From: Neospora caninum Liverpool
Taxonomy: Eukaryota; Apicomplexa; Conoidasida; Eucoccidiorida; Sarcocystidae
Length of the DNA: 64,000 nucleotides
Assembly: GCF_000208865.1 (NCBI RefSeq)
Contig: NC_018390.1
Location: 5,102,270-5,166,269, forward strand
Direction of reading: 5' to 3'
The notes under the pieces were generated by a model. That model had not been told where the DNA came from. It did not search any database and saw only the letters and a program-made list of their open reading frames with translations. The translations under genes were made by a program, and so were the position numbers. Positions 35,801 to 49,100 of the stretch are shown here, in pieces; position 1 is the stretch's first letter; the number at the start of each line of letters is the position of its first letter.

Positions 35801-38800
35801 TGCTGGTCGAGCTTGACGACTAGCCACGCACCGTCGGGCGCATACACCTCTTTGATGTACGAGCAGCACTCCGACAGCAGCGTCTTCTCGATCCGATTCT
35901 TCACCATCACCGCATAATTGTAGTCTTCGTCGTTAACGAGCGGCACTACGATAATAGGAGTCTGAATCTTCTGTGCTGCGTTAATGATTTCCTTGATCCG
36001 GGGGACCCCGAGCGTCACGTTCATGGACGCCACGCCTGAGACACGACGCACACGAGAGTAAAGCAGCAGCCGGTGCACCGCGAAACAGGCTGCATGCAGA
36101 CATGTAGGCCACCTTGGATGCGCACCCCCTATACACGCACGTACACGCAGCTTTGCCTTGTGCGGAGCCACGTTGGGGCCCGGTGCTCGCGTGGAGACGG
36201 GGGTTCTCTGCTTCCATTGCGTTGCGTGTCTCCGCGTGGCTTGCAACCTGCAGTGAGATAGGCGATCCCCCACAAGCACGCACCTGCACACCTACACGTA
36301 TATATCTATAAATCGAGATACGATTGCCTACATATTTTATTACAGGGACATAGGAACACACCCACACATCAGCGAGGCTGTCCCCAGATCCCGAAAACGC
36401 GTCAGCGGCGGACAGACGAGGGCCGACGGTGGGGGCCCGTACAGGCCTGTGCATGCGTATCTGGAGACGTGGACGCACGGTTCACGTTCGCGGAGTCTCT
36501 CTCCGTCAACTCTGCGTTTTGTTCCCTCGGGTCGAGAGGTGTGCGTGTGTCGTCTCTGTACCGGCGTTGCTTCTGGTGCGGAAGAGTGTGTCCCCTCCGA
36601 CGTTCCGGCTGTATGGGTCTGGGGTCTCGTCGAGAGTTTCGTGTCTGGTGTTCCCTTCCGCCATCGCGTCCGCTAGCTCTGCCAAACCTTCGCTCGGGTG
36701 GCGGTTCGGCTTTGCAGTCGACCCGCGCCTTCTTACCTGCAAAGTGGAAAGTCTTGAGCGTCATCTGCGTGCCTGGTTCGCCAATCGACTGGGCCCCCAT
36801 CGCTCCGACAGCCTCGCCAGCCTCACTGATCGCCTTGACGTATTTCCGCCAGCTGCATCGCAGGAATTCGAGGATGTGTCTCACCGTCACCCACTGGTGT
36901 TTGCTGAATTTCCATTTCCTGTCGGGGAGACAAAGGGCGGTGTCCCCACTCGCGTTCCTCGGTCCAGGGTGAGATGTCGCATGCGCGTTCCCGCGAGCTG
37001 GCTCTCGGCAGGTTCGAGCACCCGGCAGAAGCTGTCCGCCTTGAGAGACGCCGCGCTCTGGCCCTTCGCTGCCGGCGACGAATCGACCTCCTGCCTCGCC
37101 CTCGGTTTTCACGGGGAGCGCGTGCTGACCGCCCTCGCCTTCGGGCACAATCCACTGCCGGCGTTCGATGCCGAAGCCTAGGTGTCTCCAACCAGCCAGC
37201 AGGCTCTCGTAGCTGTCTTCTGTCAGCCCCGGTTTCTCTCGGTCCCCTTCGCGATACTCTGCAACGTCTCCCGCTTTCCGCTCTAGCCAGGCCCAGAGCT
37301 CATCCTGGAAAAGCCGCACGCGCTCCGTGCCGCTCTGGTGCGTCGGCGCCTCCTCGAGGGCCACCTTTTGGTGCTCACACAGCGGGAGCGGCACCAGCTC
37401 GGCCGTATGGGTGAGGAGGTACGAACTCCACTTTAGAATTTCAAAGGGGAGAAGCGGCGCGTGCTGCTCCCGGATCGGCAACCACTCGTACACCGCGACG
37501 TGCGCCAGCAAATTCCCGCGAACCTGAGAAACGCAGAATCGGACGCGGCCAGGCAACAGTGAGGAGCGCAGGAAGGAGTCCACCCCCGGCAACGCACGCT
37601 TCACCAAAGTGTGAGGGAGAGGAAGGGACAGACACGGGGTCTCCAGACCGGAACGACAGAAGTCCGGTACGAAGCCTGAAACGCAGAATCAGAGAGCGGC
37701 GCTCCGGCGAAAACAGCGACACCGGAAAGCGATGGAGGCGTTGAAGACGCAACAACGTGTGAGCAACAGGGAGGTCAGGCGGAGTGTCGTCCGGCAACAG
37801 CGAGGGGAGAGATCCACGGCGCTGAGTCGAAACTGGGTGAGCAGGGAACCAAGAGGACGCCACGATGCTTTCCCGTGTGCCTTTTGGATTTTGAGCGCTT
37901 CCCGAAATCGGGTGTCTCTCCGCTTCTGTCCTCTGTCTGGGGCGTTTCCTCTCCCGAGTCCGCTCTCCGTTGGTACCTTTCTCGCGACTTGCTCAGACCC
38001 CGCTCCGTGTCTCGCGGGCTGTCTCACCTGCTGACAGAACCGACTGGTCGCAGCATTCCCACCCGCCCCCGTCTGCAGGAGGATCGCCAGTTTCTGTCGG
38101 TACGACCTCGGCAACTTCATAAGTTTGGCCCAGTCCTCGCGCGCGCGCTTCTCTTTCCCGCGGCCTCCCTCAGAGGCTCCGAGGCGCGAAAAAAACTCGT
38201 AGATGGCTCTCGGAGGCTCGACCTTGCCGCTGGCCTGTCGCTGCGAGGCTTCCACGAGTCGCAGGTCCATCTTCTCGTAGCGCTGGAGAAGCGTGGCTAA
38301 CGCCTCGTCGCTCTCTGGAGGAAGAATCCTGTCGCGGGCGCTGCTTGGCCACGAAGGCGGCGCAAGCGGAAACGAGGAGCCCACCGAAGACGCAGGTGGG
38401 AGGAGATGGAGCGGTTTGATGTGAAGAAGCGAAGAAATGTGTTGAAAGACTTTGTCGAGGCACATGGACTGGTTTTTATCCTCCATCATCGCTGGGTTCA
38501 GTCCGTCATCTCCATACACGAACTGGACAATCTGGCCGTCGCTGGTCCGAACCGAATTGTCGTAGCGAATCGAGAGGTCTTCCAGAGCCTGCAGGACTCG
38601 ACAGGAAATCAGGGGAAGGACGAAGATGGTCGGCAGAGCCTCTCGCGGTCGACCAGCCTCCAGATTGGCAAGCAAGGGAAAACGCGCACCAGCGTTGCCT
38701 TGCACGGCCGCTCGTCGGAACCAGTGTGAAGAGAAAAGGGACACGGACACGACGGACGCCAAACCACTGCCGGAGACGCTGACTCACGAGGAGGAAATGA

Positions 38801-41800
38801 AACTACGGTGTGAACAGCACTCCCCCACAAAACGACGGACAGTGTGGCCAGAAGGCATGCAGGCCCCAGCGGCCTGAGGCGCCGCCGCTGGTGCACGAGT
38901 GTCTTCGTTTTTCTGTGGCTCTTTCTAAGCTTTGGGCGTCCCTAGGTCGGGCCTCTGTCCCCCGCAGCGCGTACCTTCATCAACCGCCTCTGCATGTACC
39001 CTGTTTCCGCAGTCTTCACGGCAGTGTCGACTAGACCCTCGCGTCCGGACATCGTGTGGAAGAAGAATTCGTCGGGTTGGAGTCCCGAGTAGAACGAGTT
39101 GGCGACGAAGCCGCGCGACTTTGCATCTCTGCAGTTTAGAGGGAAGTGCGGGAGCGTTCGCGACACAAAGCCGTTCTGAATTCGCTGGCCGCTGACGTTC
39201 TGCTGACCCACACAGGCAATCATTTGCGCGATGTTGATCAGCGCGCCCTTCGCCCCCGAATTGAACATAATGAGGGGTTTGTTGAGCGGATGGAGAACGC
39301 GGTTGCAGGCCTTGCCAGCTTCGTTTCGCAGGTCATCCAAAATGGACTTGACACGGACTTCGAGCGTCTGCTCCAGCGTGCATCCAGGGTGAGGCTGGAG
39401 AGCGCCTTTCTTGTACATCTGGATCTCCTGAGCCACGAGGTTGTAGCCGTGGTTCAAAATGTCTTTCTTCGCCGCGAGAAGCGTCGGGCTTGGTGTCACG
39501 TCGTCGATCCCAATGGTCATGCCACGGTTCGCGAACCACCGCGCGGAGAGCTTGGCGATGCGGGTCATGCACGCAGCTGCTTGCGCGGGCGAGTTGTCGC
39601 GAATCAGGTGGAAAAACAGCCCGAACTTTGCGTCCTGAGAAGCAGCCGCACACGCCGCACAGCCACGTGAAGATCCACACAGACGAGGAACGCAAGTCGC
39701 CAGGCACACACCAACGAGGCGACCCTGGCGCCGGAGCGGGCTGCGCGGTCCCCCTCGGCGCGCCTCTGTCGCTCTCGGCTTTTCCGGCGCGGTGGCCCCA
39801 GCTTCCCAGGGCTCTGCCGCAATTTCGGGTGACAAATGGACGGGTCCAAACGGTCTCCCGCCGTCTCGAATGTGGTATTTTCTAGCGTCTTGAGCGTAGT
39901 TCAGAGGACGATACCGTCCAGTCCCGGAGGGGTGTGAGTTCGTATTTCTGTCACCAATCTGCCCCTGACAGCGAATTTTAGGTATTCCACGAAATCGATT
40001 TGCACTCCGAACCTGGAGCGTATACACCGCAGTGCACAACGCATACGGTCCCAGACGTGCCGCGCCATCCGTTTCTTTGTCTTGTCCGCATCTAGGCCCA
40101 GGCTGTGTGCGTGTGTGTGTGTCTGCACTCGAACGTGCTCGGCGTTGGAAGGTCGCCGGCGCGCGCCCCACGGACTTACTCCGAGGACTTTCTTTCCGAT
40201 ACACCCGGCGAGGAGCTCGGAGTGGCGGAAGATGACGTAGGCGTCGCTGGGGCACATGAACGGCGACTCGCCGGGGGGGATGCGCGCCGCAGCGAATTCC
40301 CGCTCCTTCAGTTGGAAGTTCACCATCACGAAGCTGTTCCCGTTCGGGCGGAGAAGAACGCCGATCACTTGCTTGCCAGTCCACAGTTCGACTGGCTTGA
40401 GGACGGTCGGCGGCGGCAGATCCACTTGGCTCAGGCCGTCGGTGAAGTACGAGCAGATGAGGCAGAATTGGTCGCGCGTGAGGAAGACGTCCTTGTGCGT
40501 CAGCATGTACGAGGAGGAGAGGAAGTCCTGCGTGGCTGCAATCAGGGGTTCGCCGTTCTTCGGCGTCACGAGGTTGTTGACGACTCCCATGAGGTACAGC
40601 GCCTCCGCGCGGGCTTCGTGCGTCTGCGGCAGATGCAGATTCATTTCGTCGCCGTCAAAGTCGGCGTTGTACGGCGAGCAGACGCACTCGTTGAACCGGA
40701 AGGTGCGCCAAGGCATCACGCGCGCGCGGTGCGCCATGATGCTCATTCTGTGCAGCGACGGCTGCCGATTGAAGAGGACCACGTCGCCGTTGCACAGGTG
40801 GCGCTCGACAACGTCGCCGATCTGCAGATTCTCGGCGACGTGCCGGCGATTCGCGTAGCGCAAACTGCACTTGCTCCCGTCCGCCTTGTTCACGTAGCAC
40901 GCGCCGGGCCAGTCGCTGCATCCCTTGAGCACGGCGGCGCGGAGCACTTCGATGTTGACGCGGTTCACGCGCTCGGGAAAGGTAAGCCGCTTCGCAACCC
41001 ACTCGGGCACTACCACCTCGTACACGTTCGCGTTCGGGTCCGGCGAGATCACCGTGCGCCCCGAGAAGTCCACGCGCTTCCCCGACAGGTTGCCGCGGAA
41101 ACGGCCCTCTTTGCCCTTCAGCCGCTGGCAGATCCCCCGTCCCGGTTTGCTGATGTTCTTCGACGCGAGCAGCTGGGAGACTGCAGGCGCGTCCGCGTTG
41201 ATCAGCCGCGTGCACTGGAGCTGCAGGAACTCCCAGATGCCCAGGAACTGGTTCGTGTGGAAACCCGCCTGGACGTGGCTGAGGAGGACATTGTTCAGCT
41301 CTGCAATGTCCGACAGCACGCAGGTCAAGTCGTCCTCCGTCGTGCCTTGCTCGCCGATCGTCACGGACGGCCGGATGCAGCTCGGCGGCACGAGAAGCCT
41401 CGACAGGAGCAGTTTCTCCGGCGACACAATGTCGAGGATCTCGCACTCGCTGGGCCGAATCCGCTCCAGGAGATTCTTCACGTACAGCGGATCGAGGTCG
41501 TCCTCGACGGTCAGGGCGCGGCCCTCCTTGAACTTCACCACGTGCCGAATCTTCATGAACTGGTCCAGACTTGGCTTCACCACGCGCTTCAAAACACCCT
41601 GCGGCGCCCCGCACTCAAAGCACTTGGACACCTTCTTGCAGGCCTCCACGGTGCGCTTGAACAGAAGGCGCTTGACGATCGGATCCGACTGGTGGCGGCG
41701 AATCCGCGACAGCAACTTCTCTTTCTGCTCCGGCGGCTGCAGCAACGCCGCGCACGTCTTGCAGATGCAGTACAAGATCTGGAGGACGTACTTGAAGTAG

Positions 41801-43067
41801 CCCACATGGTAAACTGGTGCTTGCAAATCCATGTACCCCCAGTGCCCAGTGCACTGGAGGAGCGTGTGGCCGCACGTTTGGCAGCGGCTGTCGCTCTTGT
41901 TCGGGCCTGGAGAGCAACAGAAAGACAGGACACGCGACATCCCATCCGACGCCCCCGAACCTGCGCGGACCCTGACCGAGCGAACGGCAGTCCTGACTCT
42001 CAAGCGTCTGAAAAGCGCACGCCCAGCCCTTGTGTGAGACATCCAGCCCGGCACCAGGAGAGACAGACGGGACCACGCACGGGAAAAAAAAGCTGCGCAC
42101 ATCGTGACCGACGCGTCGGCGTCGAAGCCGCGAACCCACAGCGAGCGGCGCGTTTCTCTGGAGTGTCGCCTTGGGGAAAACAGGCAAGCGCCACAAAAGA
42201 CACGAAGGCTGGCGCGGCCGAGAGAGGACACTCGGGGCCGCGGTGCCAAGAAAAACGAATCTCGGCCCTTTCCTCGCTCTCTCCGTCGGCGGTGTCTAGG
42301 CCTATGTCTCGCTGAGCCTTCGTGGTAGCCGCCAAGATAGAGAAATCTACGGTTCCTTTTTCCTGACCAGCGGGCCTCGGGGAGCCACGCCGCTGGTAAG
42401 ACGCTCCCTCTCAGCTACGCCGGTGCCTCCCGCCCGCTTACACCCCTCCCATGCAAATCGCCTCGCGGTTGACAGATAGCTGACCGTCTGTGATTTCCTT
42501 CGCGTGCCTCAGCTTACCCAGGCGGAGATCGAGCACCCCGTACGGATGCGGAGTGCTTGTCATGTTCACGTAGATTTCTCGGTTCTGAATCTCGACTTCA
42601 CTGTATCTGCTGATTTCCTCTCCAGAGAGGACGTCGAACTGGACTGCATCCACAGACATGAGAGCGCCGCTCTTCCCGTCCACCATTTCCTTCCGCAAAA
42701 AACTCTGCCGTAGGGGCGCATTGTGCAGGAGATGTGCTGCCGTCAACGAGCCGGACGGAGAAGAGGAAGGGGTAGAAGACGAAGAGGAGGAAGACGAAGA
42801 GTAGGAAGACGAAGAGGAAGAAGACAAGGAAGAGGACGAAGACGAAGAGGAGGAGGAAGACGAGGAAGAGGACGAAGACGAGGAGGAAGAGGAGGAAGAG
42901 GAGGAAGAGGAAGAGTAGTCGGTCATGGTTACATCTGGAAAATGCTCGTCGGGCTCTGCTGGCAGGGGAGCGTCCTGTGGCCTTCGTGAGTTCCCTGCCT
43001 TTTCCGCCTTTCCACCCGCGTCGTTTCTCCTATCCTTTTCGCCCGGATCTCCGTCGTCTGCCGCCAT
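32809..43067 (-). CDS. RPC1: DNA-directed RNA polymerase III largest subunit (RPC1)
   Basis: Ten exons in transcript order: 43067-42518, 41906-40180, 39634-38975, 38588-38028, 37523-36737, 36035-35761, 34955-34811, 34116-33917, 33456-33335, 33028-32809. They total 5247 nt, 1748 residues plus TAA. RPC1 is the catalytic subunit making tRNA and 5S rRNA. Exon 1 has [18 protein letters not shown] and [10 protein letters not shown], joining [12 protein letters not shown]. The zinc site is C-x2-C-x6-C-x2-H ([14 protein letters not shown]). The metal A motif [15 protein letters not shown] is near residue 600. The bridge helix region [20 protein letters not shown] ends exon 3. [20 protein letters not shown] (near 1420) is the trigger-loop region. 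[32 protein letters not shown] and [22 protein letters not shown] follow the Pol III rather than the Pol II pattern, and there is no CTD heptad. About 50 residues near the N-terminus are almost pure serine. The stop overlaps a donor-like GTAAGT, so one more exon is possible. Confidence 0.95.
35601..35620. repeat. AT microsatellite in a Pol III gene intron
   Basis: Ten uninterrupted AT dinucleotides inside the intron between the exons ending at 35761 and starting at 34955. Confidence 0.85.
42765..42915 (-). repeat. Poly-serine coding microsatellite (GAAGAG-type) in RPC1 exon 1
   Basis: A purine-rich + strand run of GAG, GAA and GAC triplets reads on the minus strand as TCT, TCC, TTC-free serine codons. 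It gives about 50 serines with a single Leu and Tyr interruption, starting at about residue 52. The run precedes the conserved polymerase N-terminus and is probably length-variable between strains. Confidence 0.85.
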
Positions 43068-46000
43068 GTTTGATGACGCTTGGCTTCCCTGTTGAGTTGT
43101 CGTCGCCCGGGTCCCCCCCCGAACTGAAGACCGTCAGTCTTTCGTCCCAGGCAAGCAATCGCGCTTGCGGGCCAAGCGCCGCCAGATAGGAAGAGCAACG
43201 AAAAAACCGAGCAGCGAAAGGAAAAAGGACTTTCTCAAACAGCGCACGGCCCCGAATCAAACTGGCCGCGTCTCTCGCCTCTTGTTTTCGCAACACGCAT
43301 GCGCGCGGGGCGGCGCTCGGCCCCCGGAAGAGAGAAGAGGAGCCGGAGAAACTTAAAAAGGGGAAGGGAAGAAGAATGTCACCTTGGCGTGAAAGCCAGG
43401 CAGATAGCTCGAGTTTTTGCCCCTTTTTTTTCTGCGACTGGAGCTCCGAGGCCTTCCCGTTCGCTGTGTCTCTCCGCGCGAAAAGTGTCTCCCGCATGCA
43501 TGGGCCGGCTGCGGCCAGCGAGAGCCAAGCCCCACAAAAAGGCCTCGCCCGAGAGACCTACGCAGGGGCCGTGACCGCTGTCTCTGGTGCCCGTCCGAGC
43601 GCTTTGGCTCTTCTTTTGTGAGGTCGAGCAGAAACGAGCGGGAAAATGGAGAAGAAAATTCTCTACTCGAGAAGACAGAAAGGGAAGCGCGCAGTCCTCC
43701 CCCCCCGCCCGCTGCGCACGTTGAGAGCAACGGGCGCCGCCGCACGAGCCACCCTGCTGCCGGGTCGTCTGTCTAGGCGCGCATCCTAAAAAATGCATCG
43801 AGTTGAGGCCTTTGCACAGCAAAACACAGATTAGGACAGGCTCGCGTTCTTCTGAAAGCTTCCGCTGTTTTGCGGAAAGTCTGGGCCCCAGACAGCTCTT
43901 TTCCGTGCTGCGGAGACACCGGAACTCCGGCGGGAAAGTGCCCATCGAGCACACTTTCCTCAGCTAGCCCAGCCTTTTCCCTCGCGGTCGCGCAGCCGAC
44001 ACACGCGCGCTTTTGAAAACAAGCGACGACGAAACAGAGAGAGAGGTGCGTGCGGCTGCAGAGAGATAGGTCCAGCTATCTACATGCAGCAATCTACCGG
44101 TGTGTGCCTCAATATGATCCGTGCACAGCTATCTACCGAAATTTATAACGCTTTGGCGACGCACGGAATACGTATATATATATATATAAGCATAGATGAC
44201 ATATATAGATGTATATATGGTTGTGTGTACAGATGAAGTTGAATACGGTTAGTCTGTCAAGTACGCTAATATGGGACGCCGAAACGAAGGGACATTCCGG
44301 AGGGTGCAAAGCGGGAGGCCGCGCCAGTCTGTAGTAGCGACGCGAAGGCGTTTCCCCCGAAATGGGATGCAGCTGTAGAAAAGGGAGGAGCCCGAAGAGA
44401 CTTGGACCGCCTCCCTGGAGCGTTCTCGCCACCGTGGGGAAGAAGGACTGACAGGAGGCGCAGTGACACATCGAACCAGAGAGAGGACGAGCGCACCTAG
44501 ACAACCCCCAGGGCGCGCTGACGGCGAGCAAGACAGGAAGAGCGCAGCCCAGACAGGAGACAGAGAGCGAGGGCATGAGCGAAGGCGCGAGAAAATGAGA
44601 GAAGTGTTATGTTTCTCCCCGTGGCCGAACGCTTGAGGGCGCCGAGAGGAGACGCACGGGATCAGGAAAGGCGGGGTGCGAAAGTGAGACCGCTGGAAGG
44701 GCCGTCTCTTCGTGGCGGCCTCGCGACAGGCGCGGGGGGCATGCGGCTCCTGCGGTTCGAGGAGGAGTCCGAAAGGTTTGAGTAGAAATCAACAACGTCG
44801 CTCCTTTGGGGACGAGGAAATCCCGCGGGAAAAGGTTCAACACACTTCCCAGAAGACAGGAAACGCGCCCCACAGAAAGTGCGGCGGGCAACACAGACAG
44901 CCGCTGTGCGCTCGTGAGGCTGCGCTCACTGTCTCTCCGTTTGGGGTGAAGGTGTGCTGGGGCAATCTCTGTTCGTTGGGTCTGCCTCGCTGATCCCTTC
45001 CTTTGATTTCCTTCCCCCCCGAAAATACCGTCTCGTGATGCAGAGAGAATTCGGACGGAACTTTTGGCGAAGAGAGATCTTTGCTCACCGCGCTTCCCAA
45101 GTTGACGCTCTTACCCGCCGGAGTGCTCCCCGTCCAATTTGCGTTCGCGGCTTCTCCAGCGTCGTCTGTTTCTTCTGGACTGCCGTCCCGCAACTTTTTT
45201 CTTTTTTCCCGCGTTCTGTCTGGCCCGGTTTCCCCTTCTCTCGCCGCAGCAACTTCCGTAGGCTAAAATCAATGCTTTTTCGCGGAGAGACGCCGGCTGC
45301 CTCGTGTTCCACAGCGCCCCGCGCTTTTTCCTCGGTGTCTCCGCTGTCTCCTCTCTTCTTGTCTCTCCTGGAGCTCCTCCGTCTTTTTCGCGGCTCTTGA
45401 GTCGCTTGCGCCTTTTTCTGTCGCGTCTCCTCCCTTTCGTCTCCTCGTTTGTCCGTTCTCTCGTGCCCGCCGGTGCTCCCCGAGACGCGCCCGTCTGACC
45501 TTACCGCACCGCCGCTTCGCCGCCTCACCGCCTGTTGGATCGCGACGCTTCGCGCGCTCCTCCAGTTTTCGCGTGTCCCCGTTCTTCCACTTGAGGAGAC
45601 GCTGCGAAGGACGCGGCCAGCGAGAGAGCAGTAGCCCGAGGCGAGCAGTCAGAGACGGCCGAGCTCCGGAGAACACGGACACCTGCGAAGAATGCCGGGA
45701 CACGACAGTGACGGGCACAAAAGAAGACTTGAGGAAGGCGAAACGTAAAGGCGGCGTTGGAGAGGAGGGAAGCAGCGTGGAGAAACGGGCGAGAGGAGAC
45801 AAGAAGGAGGCTGCCACGAAGGGCGAGGGGAGGGAGAGGCGTCGGCTAGGTCGCGGCGAAGACCACGACGGAGAGCGACGGCCGCTGGCAGAAGAAATCC
45901 GAGCGAAAGCGGAACGAACGAATATGGGGTGCGCCGACGAAACGAAGAGCGCCTTATGAAATGAAAAGGAGAGCAAGAAGAGCCACGGGTTGCCTCAGGG

Positions 46001-46195
46001 TGAACATCGAGGGCGTCTCTTCGGGACTCGTTTGCGCGTCGCCACCGCTTGATCTTCGGGAGGCCTCTCCATCGCCTGTCTCCGTGGGCCCTCCGTTTTG
46101 TTCCCACAGGATGATGGCCGAGACTTCTGCTGCGCAGTAACACGGAAAAGCTCTCAGATTCGAGGAACGCCGTTTCGAGGAATCCCGCGAACATC
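43068..46195. promoter_or_regulatory. Divergent intergenic region between RPC1 and the giant ORF
   Basis: 3.1 kb between two start codons that face away from each other. It must contain both promoters and 5' UTRs. It is locally GC-rich with a TA microsatellite at about 44172-44188. Several frames of 130-235 codons are open on the minus strand, but the longest (45269-45976) begins at TTG and has no family similarity. No defined promoter element can be assigned. Confidence 0.45.
44172..44188. repeat. TA microsatellite
   Basis: A run of TA dinucleotides upstream of RPC1, in non-coding sequence. Confidence 0.8.
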
Positions 46196-49100
46196 ATGGA
46201 GGCTCAGAGAGACGCCGGCTGTGGGGACCAGTCCCCCCAAGAGACACACCGAGAGAAGGCGCGCGTGGGACGAGGAGAAAACGCGAGACGCAGCAACCAT
46301 CCGAGAGCAAGGTGGACGCGTTCTTTCGAAAAGGAACAAAGACCAACTTCAGGGTCCACACTCCGAGACAGATGTCCGCCTCGACGCAGGCGTCCGCCGA
46401 CAGCGGCTCAGGAGCCCTCCCAAACCGTGCCTTTCCGTCCTACCGACCCTCTCTCTTCGTCGGCTCCTGTCTCGTCATCTCCTTCCACACTGGGGAGTCA
46501 AACTGGCGGCAGTCCTTCTGCAGACCCAGCCGCCTTTTGGACACAGAGTCCACCTGTCCGGATCGTTTCGCCGAACTCTCGGGAGAGGAGCGGGCGTGAA
46601 GGCGGCGCTTTGGAGGGGGGGCGTACACTGGAAGAGAAGCCAGCTGGCGAGAACGTGGAGCGGGCCGGAGATCGGGCACACGCTGCAGCAGTGGGCCGTC
46701 CCTCCCCAGGGGAGACTGTGGACTGTCCGGCTTCAGACGAGTCGCCGGCGGCAGGCGCAGATGCAGCTGAGTCGGCGTGCGGTCTGAGACAGGCGAGAAA
46801 CCGGCGGGAGGGAAACGACGGGACGGCGGAAGAGAGCGGACCGCGCAAGGGGGGTTGCGAGAATTCGAGGCCACACACAGACGACCAAGACGAAAGAGGC
46901 CACCACGAAGGCGTGGAAGCAGCGACACGTGCATCTGCCGAACGGCACACACGCGGCGAGCGGCCGGCAAGCTCTTGGCCCACCCAGCGGAGAGGGGAAA
47001 GGGTGGAGCGCGGCCTGGAAGGGAGAAATCATGGCAGTCGCGTACGAGAACGCGGAGTGGTGTTTTCAACTTCCTCCTCGCCTTCGTCGTGTAACACCTC
47101 GCTTTCTGGCGCATCTCCGTCGGCCGCACCCTCCCCTCGGGAGTGCGCGCTGCCTCCGTCCGCTTGTCCTGACTCTTTCCCGGCTTCTTTATCCGTTTGT
47201 GACTCGGCTCCCTGCTCCAGTCCCGTCTCCGTCAGTGCGTCGTCGGACGTTTCCGGTCCTCACCCCGATGCAGGCGCTCGCCCCGATGCAGACGCAAAGC
47301 AGCCGCCAGACCGAGATACGGAAGATCGTCGCCCCGCAGAGCTGTCCGGCGGGCCCCAGGGAGGGGTGAGGCCACCGGGGGGACGAGCGCCGAAGCAAAC
47401 AGGATGTTCCAACGAGGAGGAACGGCTGCCTGCTCAAGCGCCGATCCGCATGGACACGGACTCGAGCGTGGAACCGAACGCGGTCGACTGCTCTGCCTTG
47501 CCTTTTGCGTCGCCGTGTCCCTCGGATCCCGCGCCTCTTCCGCATGCGTATCCGCCGTCTCGCTCTTCCAACTCTCCGGCCGCGTACTCCTTCATCCCGC
47601 ACTCCTTGTGTGAGTCTTCGTCTGGTCCTCTGTCGGTTGCTGCCTCCGTCACTGCCTCCTCTCCTGGTGCGTCGCGGGCCTCCTCGCCCTGCCTGGCTTC
47701 GTCAGGCTCGCCGGCGCCCGCGGCGCAGCCTATCCCGCCGCCCTCGTCTCCTGCACGGTCGCCGCCCTCCGCGCCTCCCCTGCCGGCGATTCCCGCGTGG
47801 ATTCGGGTGTACTTCGACCCTTTCGTTCGCGGCCCGTCGTTGCCCCACTGTCTCCGTTGTGCGCGTGCGACTGCCGCAGCTGCGCCTGCTTCGGAGGCGA
47901 AACCAAACGGAGGCGACACTGCACTCAGCAGCCCCTGCTGCTGCGGTCTTCCGAGGCAGCCGCCCGCGCTGTGTCGCCCGGCTCCTGACGCAGAATCTCC
48001 GTCGGCAGCCCCGTCGTCGTTGGCCGTGCCGGGCTCTTCTTCCCCGGCTGCCGTCTGCGCGTCGCGCGCCTTCTCTGCGTCGCCGTGTCCCTCTGGGGCT
48101 TCAGCGGTCGCCTGCGCTGCGTCGGCGCCTCGCCCTTCGCCGCCTCACGCCACTCCTTCCGCCCGCGCTTCGACGCTCCCATTTCCGTTGCTGGCCACCC
48201 AGCTGTGTGCGCGGAGCCTGTTGGCTGTCATTTCAAGCGACGACCTGCGCCTGGCGCGCTGGAAGCAGATGCTGAGCAACCTGCAGTTCGGCGTCCGGGC
48301 CTTCTTGAACGCCCCTGAAGTGATCTACTGTCGAGGCGTAACTCGCGGAGCTCAGGCGCGTCTCCTAGGGCTCGCCGTAAACATGCTGCCGGTGTGGATG
48401 TACCTCGCAGTGCAGCCGGGTAGCCACTTGGACGCAGCCGGAGGCACCGGCGAAGAGAAGCATGGCAGGCGGAGCGCGGCGGCCGACAGGGGCCGGGAGA
48501 GCCCGAATGTGCTGAGCTCGAATCCCCCCCGAGGACACGCGGAGGAGGGGACGACTAAGACTCCCCTGGACCGGTCTTCGTGCAGGCTCCCGGCCGATAC
48601 TGCACTCCGCTCTGCCGTCAACCCGAGGCACGGCAGAAAAGAGCGTCAAAACGCGAGCGGAAACGGCGACGTAAATGAAGGCGCCCCAAAGGGCGTGGGG
48701 GGCCGCAGCCGTCGAAGGCCGGAACACTGCGGAGGACAGGAACCGCCAAGACAGCCCGGTGAAGACGATCGCCGACATCCGACGCGTCCGGATGCTGAGC
48801 CCGCGCCGACGGCGAGGGCCGGGGAAAGGCCCGTTGACGAGGTGGGGGCGCAAGAGCCGAGAAAACGGAGCCGAGCAGACGAGTCGCCGAGCGCGAAGCG
48901 TCGGGTACTGCGGAAGCGCAGGACAGTCGGGGAAGATGTGGAAGAGAGCGAGAGGTCCCGTGCGGGGGTGCTGGGCAGTTCGAGTCCAGCAAGCAACGGA
49001 GCGAGCGTCGGGGACTGGGAGCGGAATATGAAGAAAGAAGAGTCTGAGGTGCCGGCGTTGTCGCCTCGCTTGTCGCCGGATGGCGCGGAGGCCGTCTTGG

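Noticed and set aside
38942..40384. Extension of the RPC1 exon 3 frame into its upstream intron as a 480-codon protein
   Set aside because: Family alignment breaks exactly at the AG at 39635. The extra N-terminal part is intron and overlaps exon 2 in another frame.
40105..42315. 736-codon plus-strand open frame opposite RPC1 exon 2
   Set aside because: It is the antisense shadow of a strongly conserved, GC-biased polymerase exon. Its composition (Arg/Val/His/Leu-rich) is that of reverse-frame translation and it carries no domain.
42723..42989. Arg/Gly-rich plus-strand frame
   Set aside because: It is simply the reverse reading of the RPC1 poly-serine microsatellite.
45269..45976. 235-codon minus-strand frame upstream of the giant ORF with a presequence-like start
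   Set aside because: It begins at TTG, not ATG, is dominated by Arg/Ser runs, and no exon chain or family match supports it.
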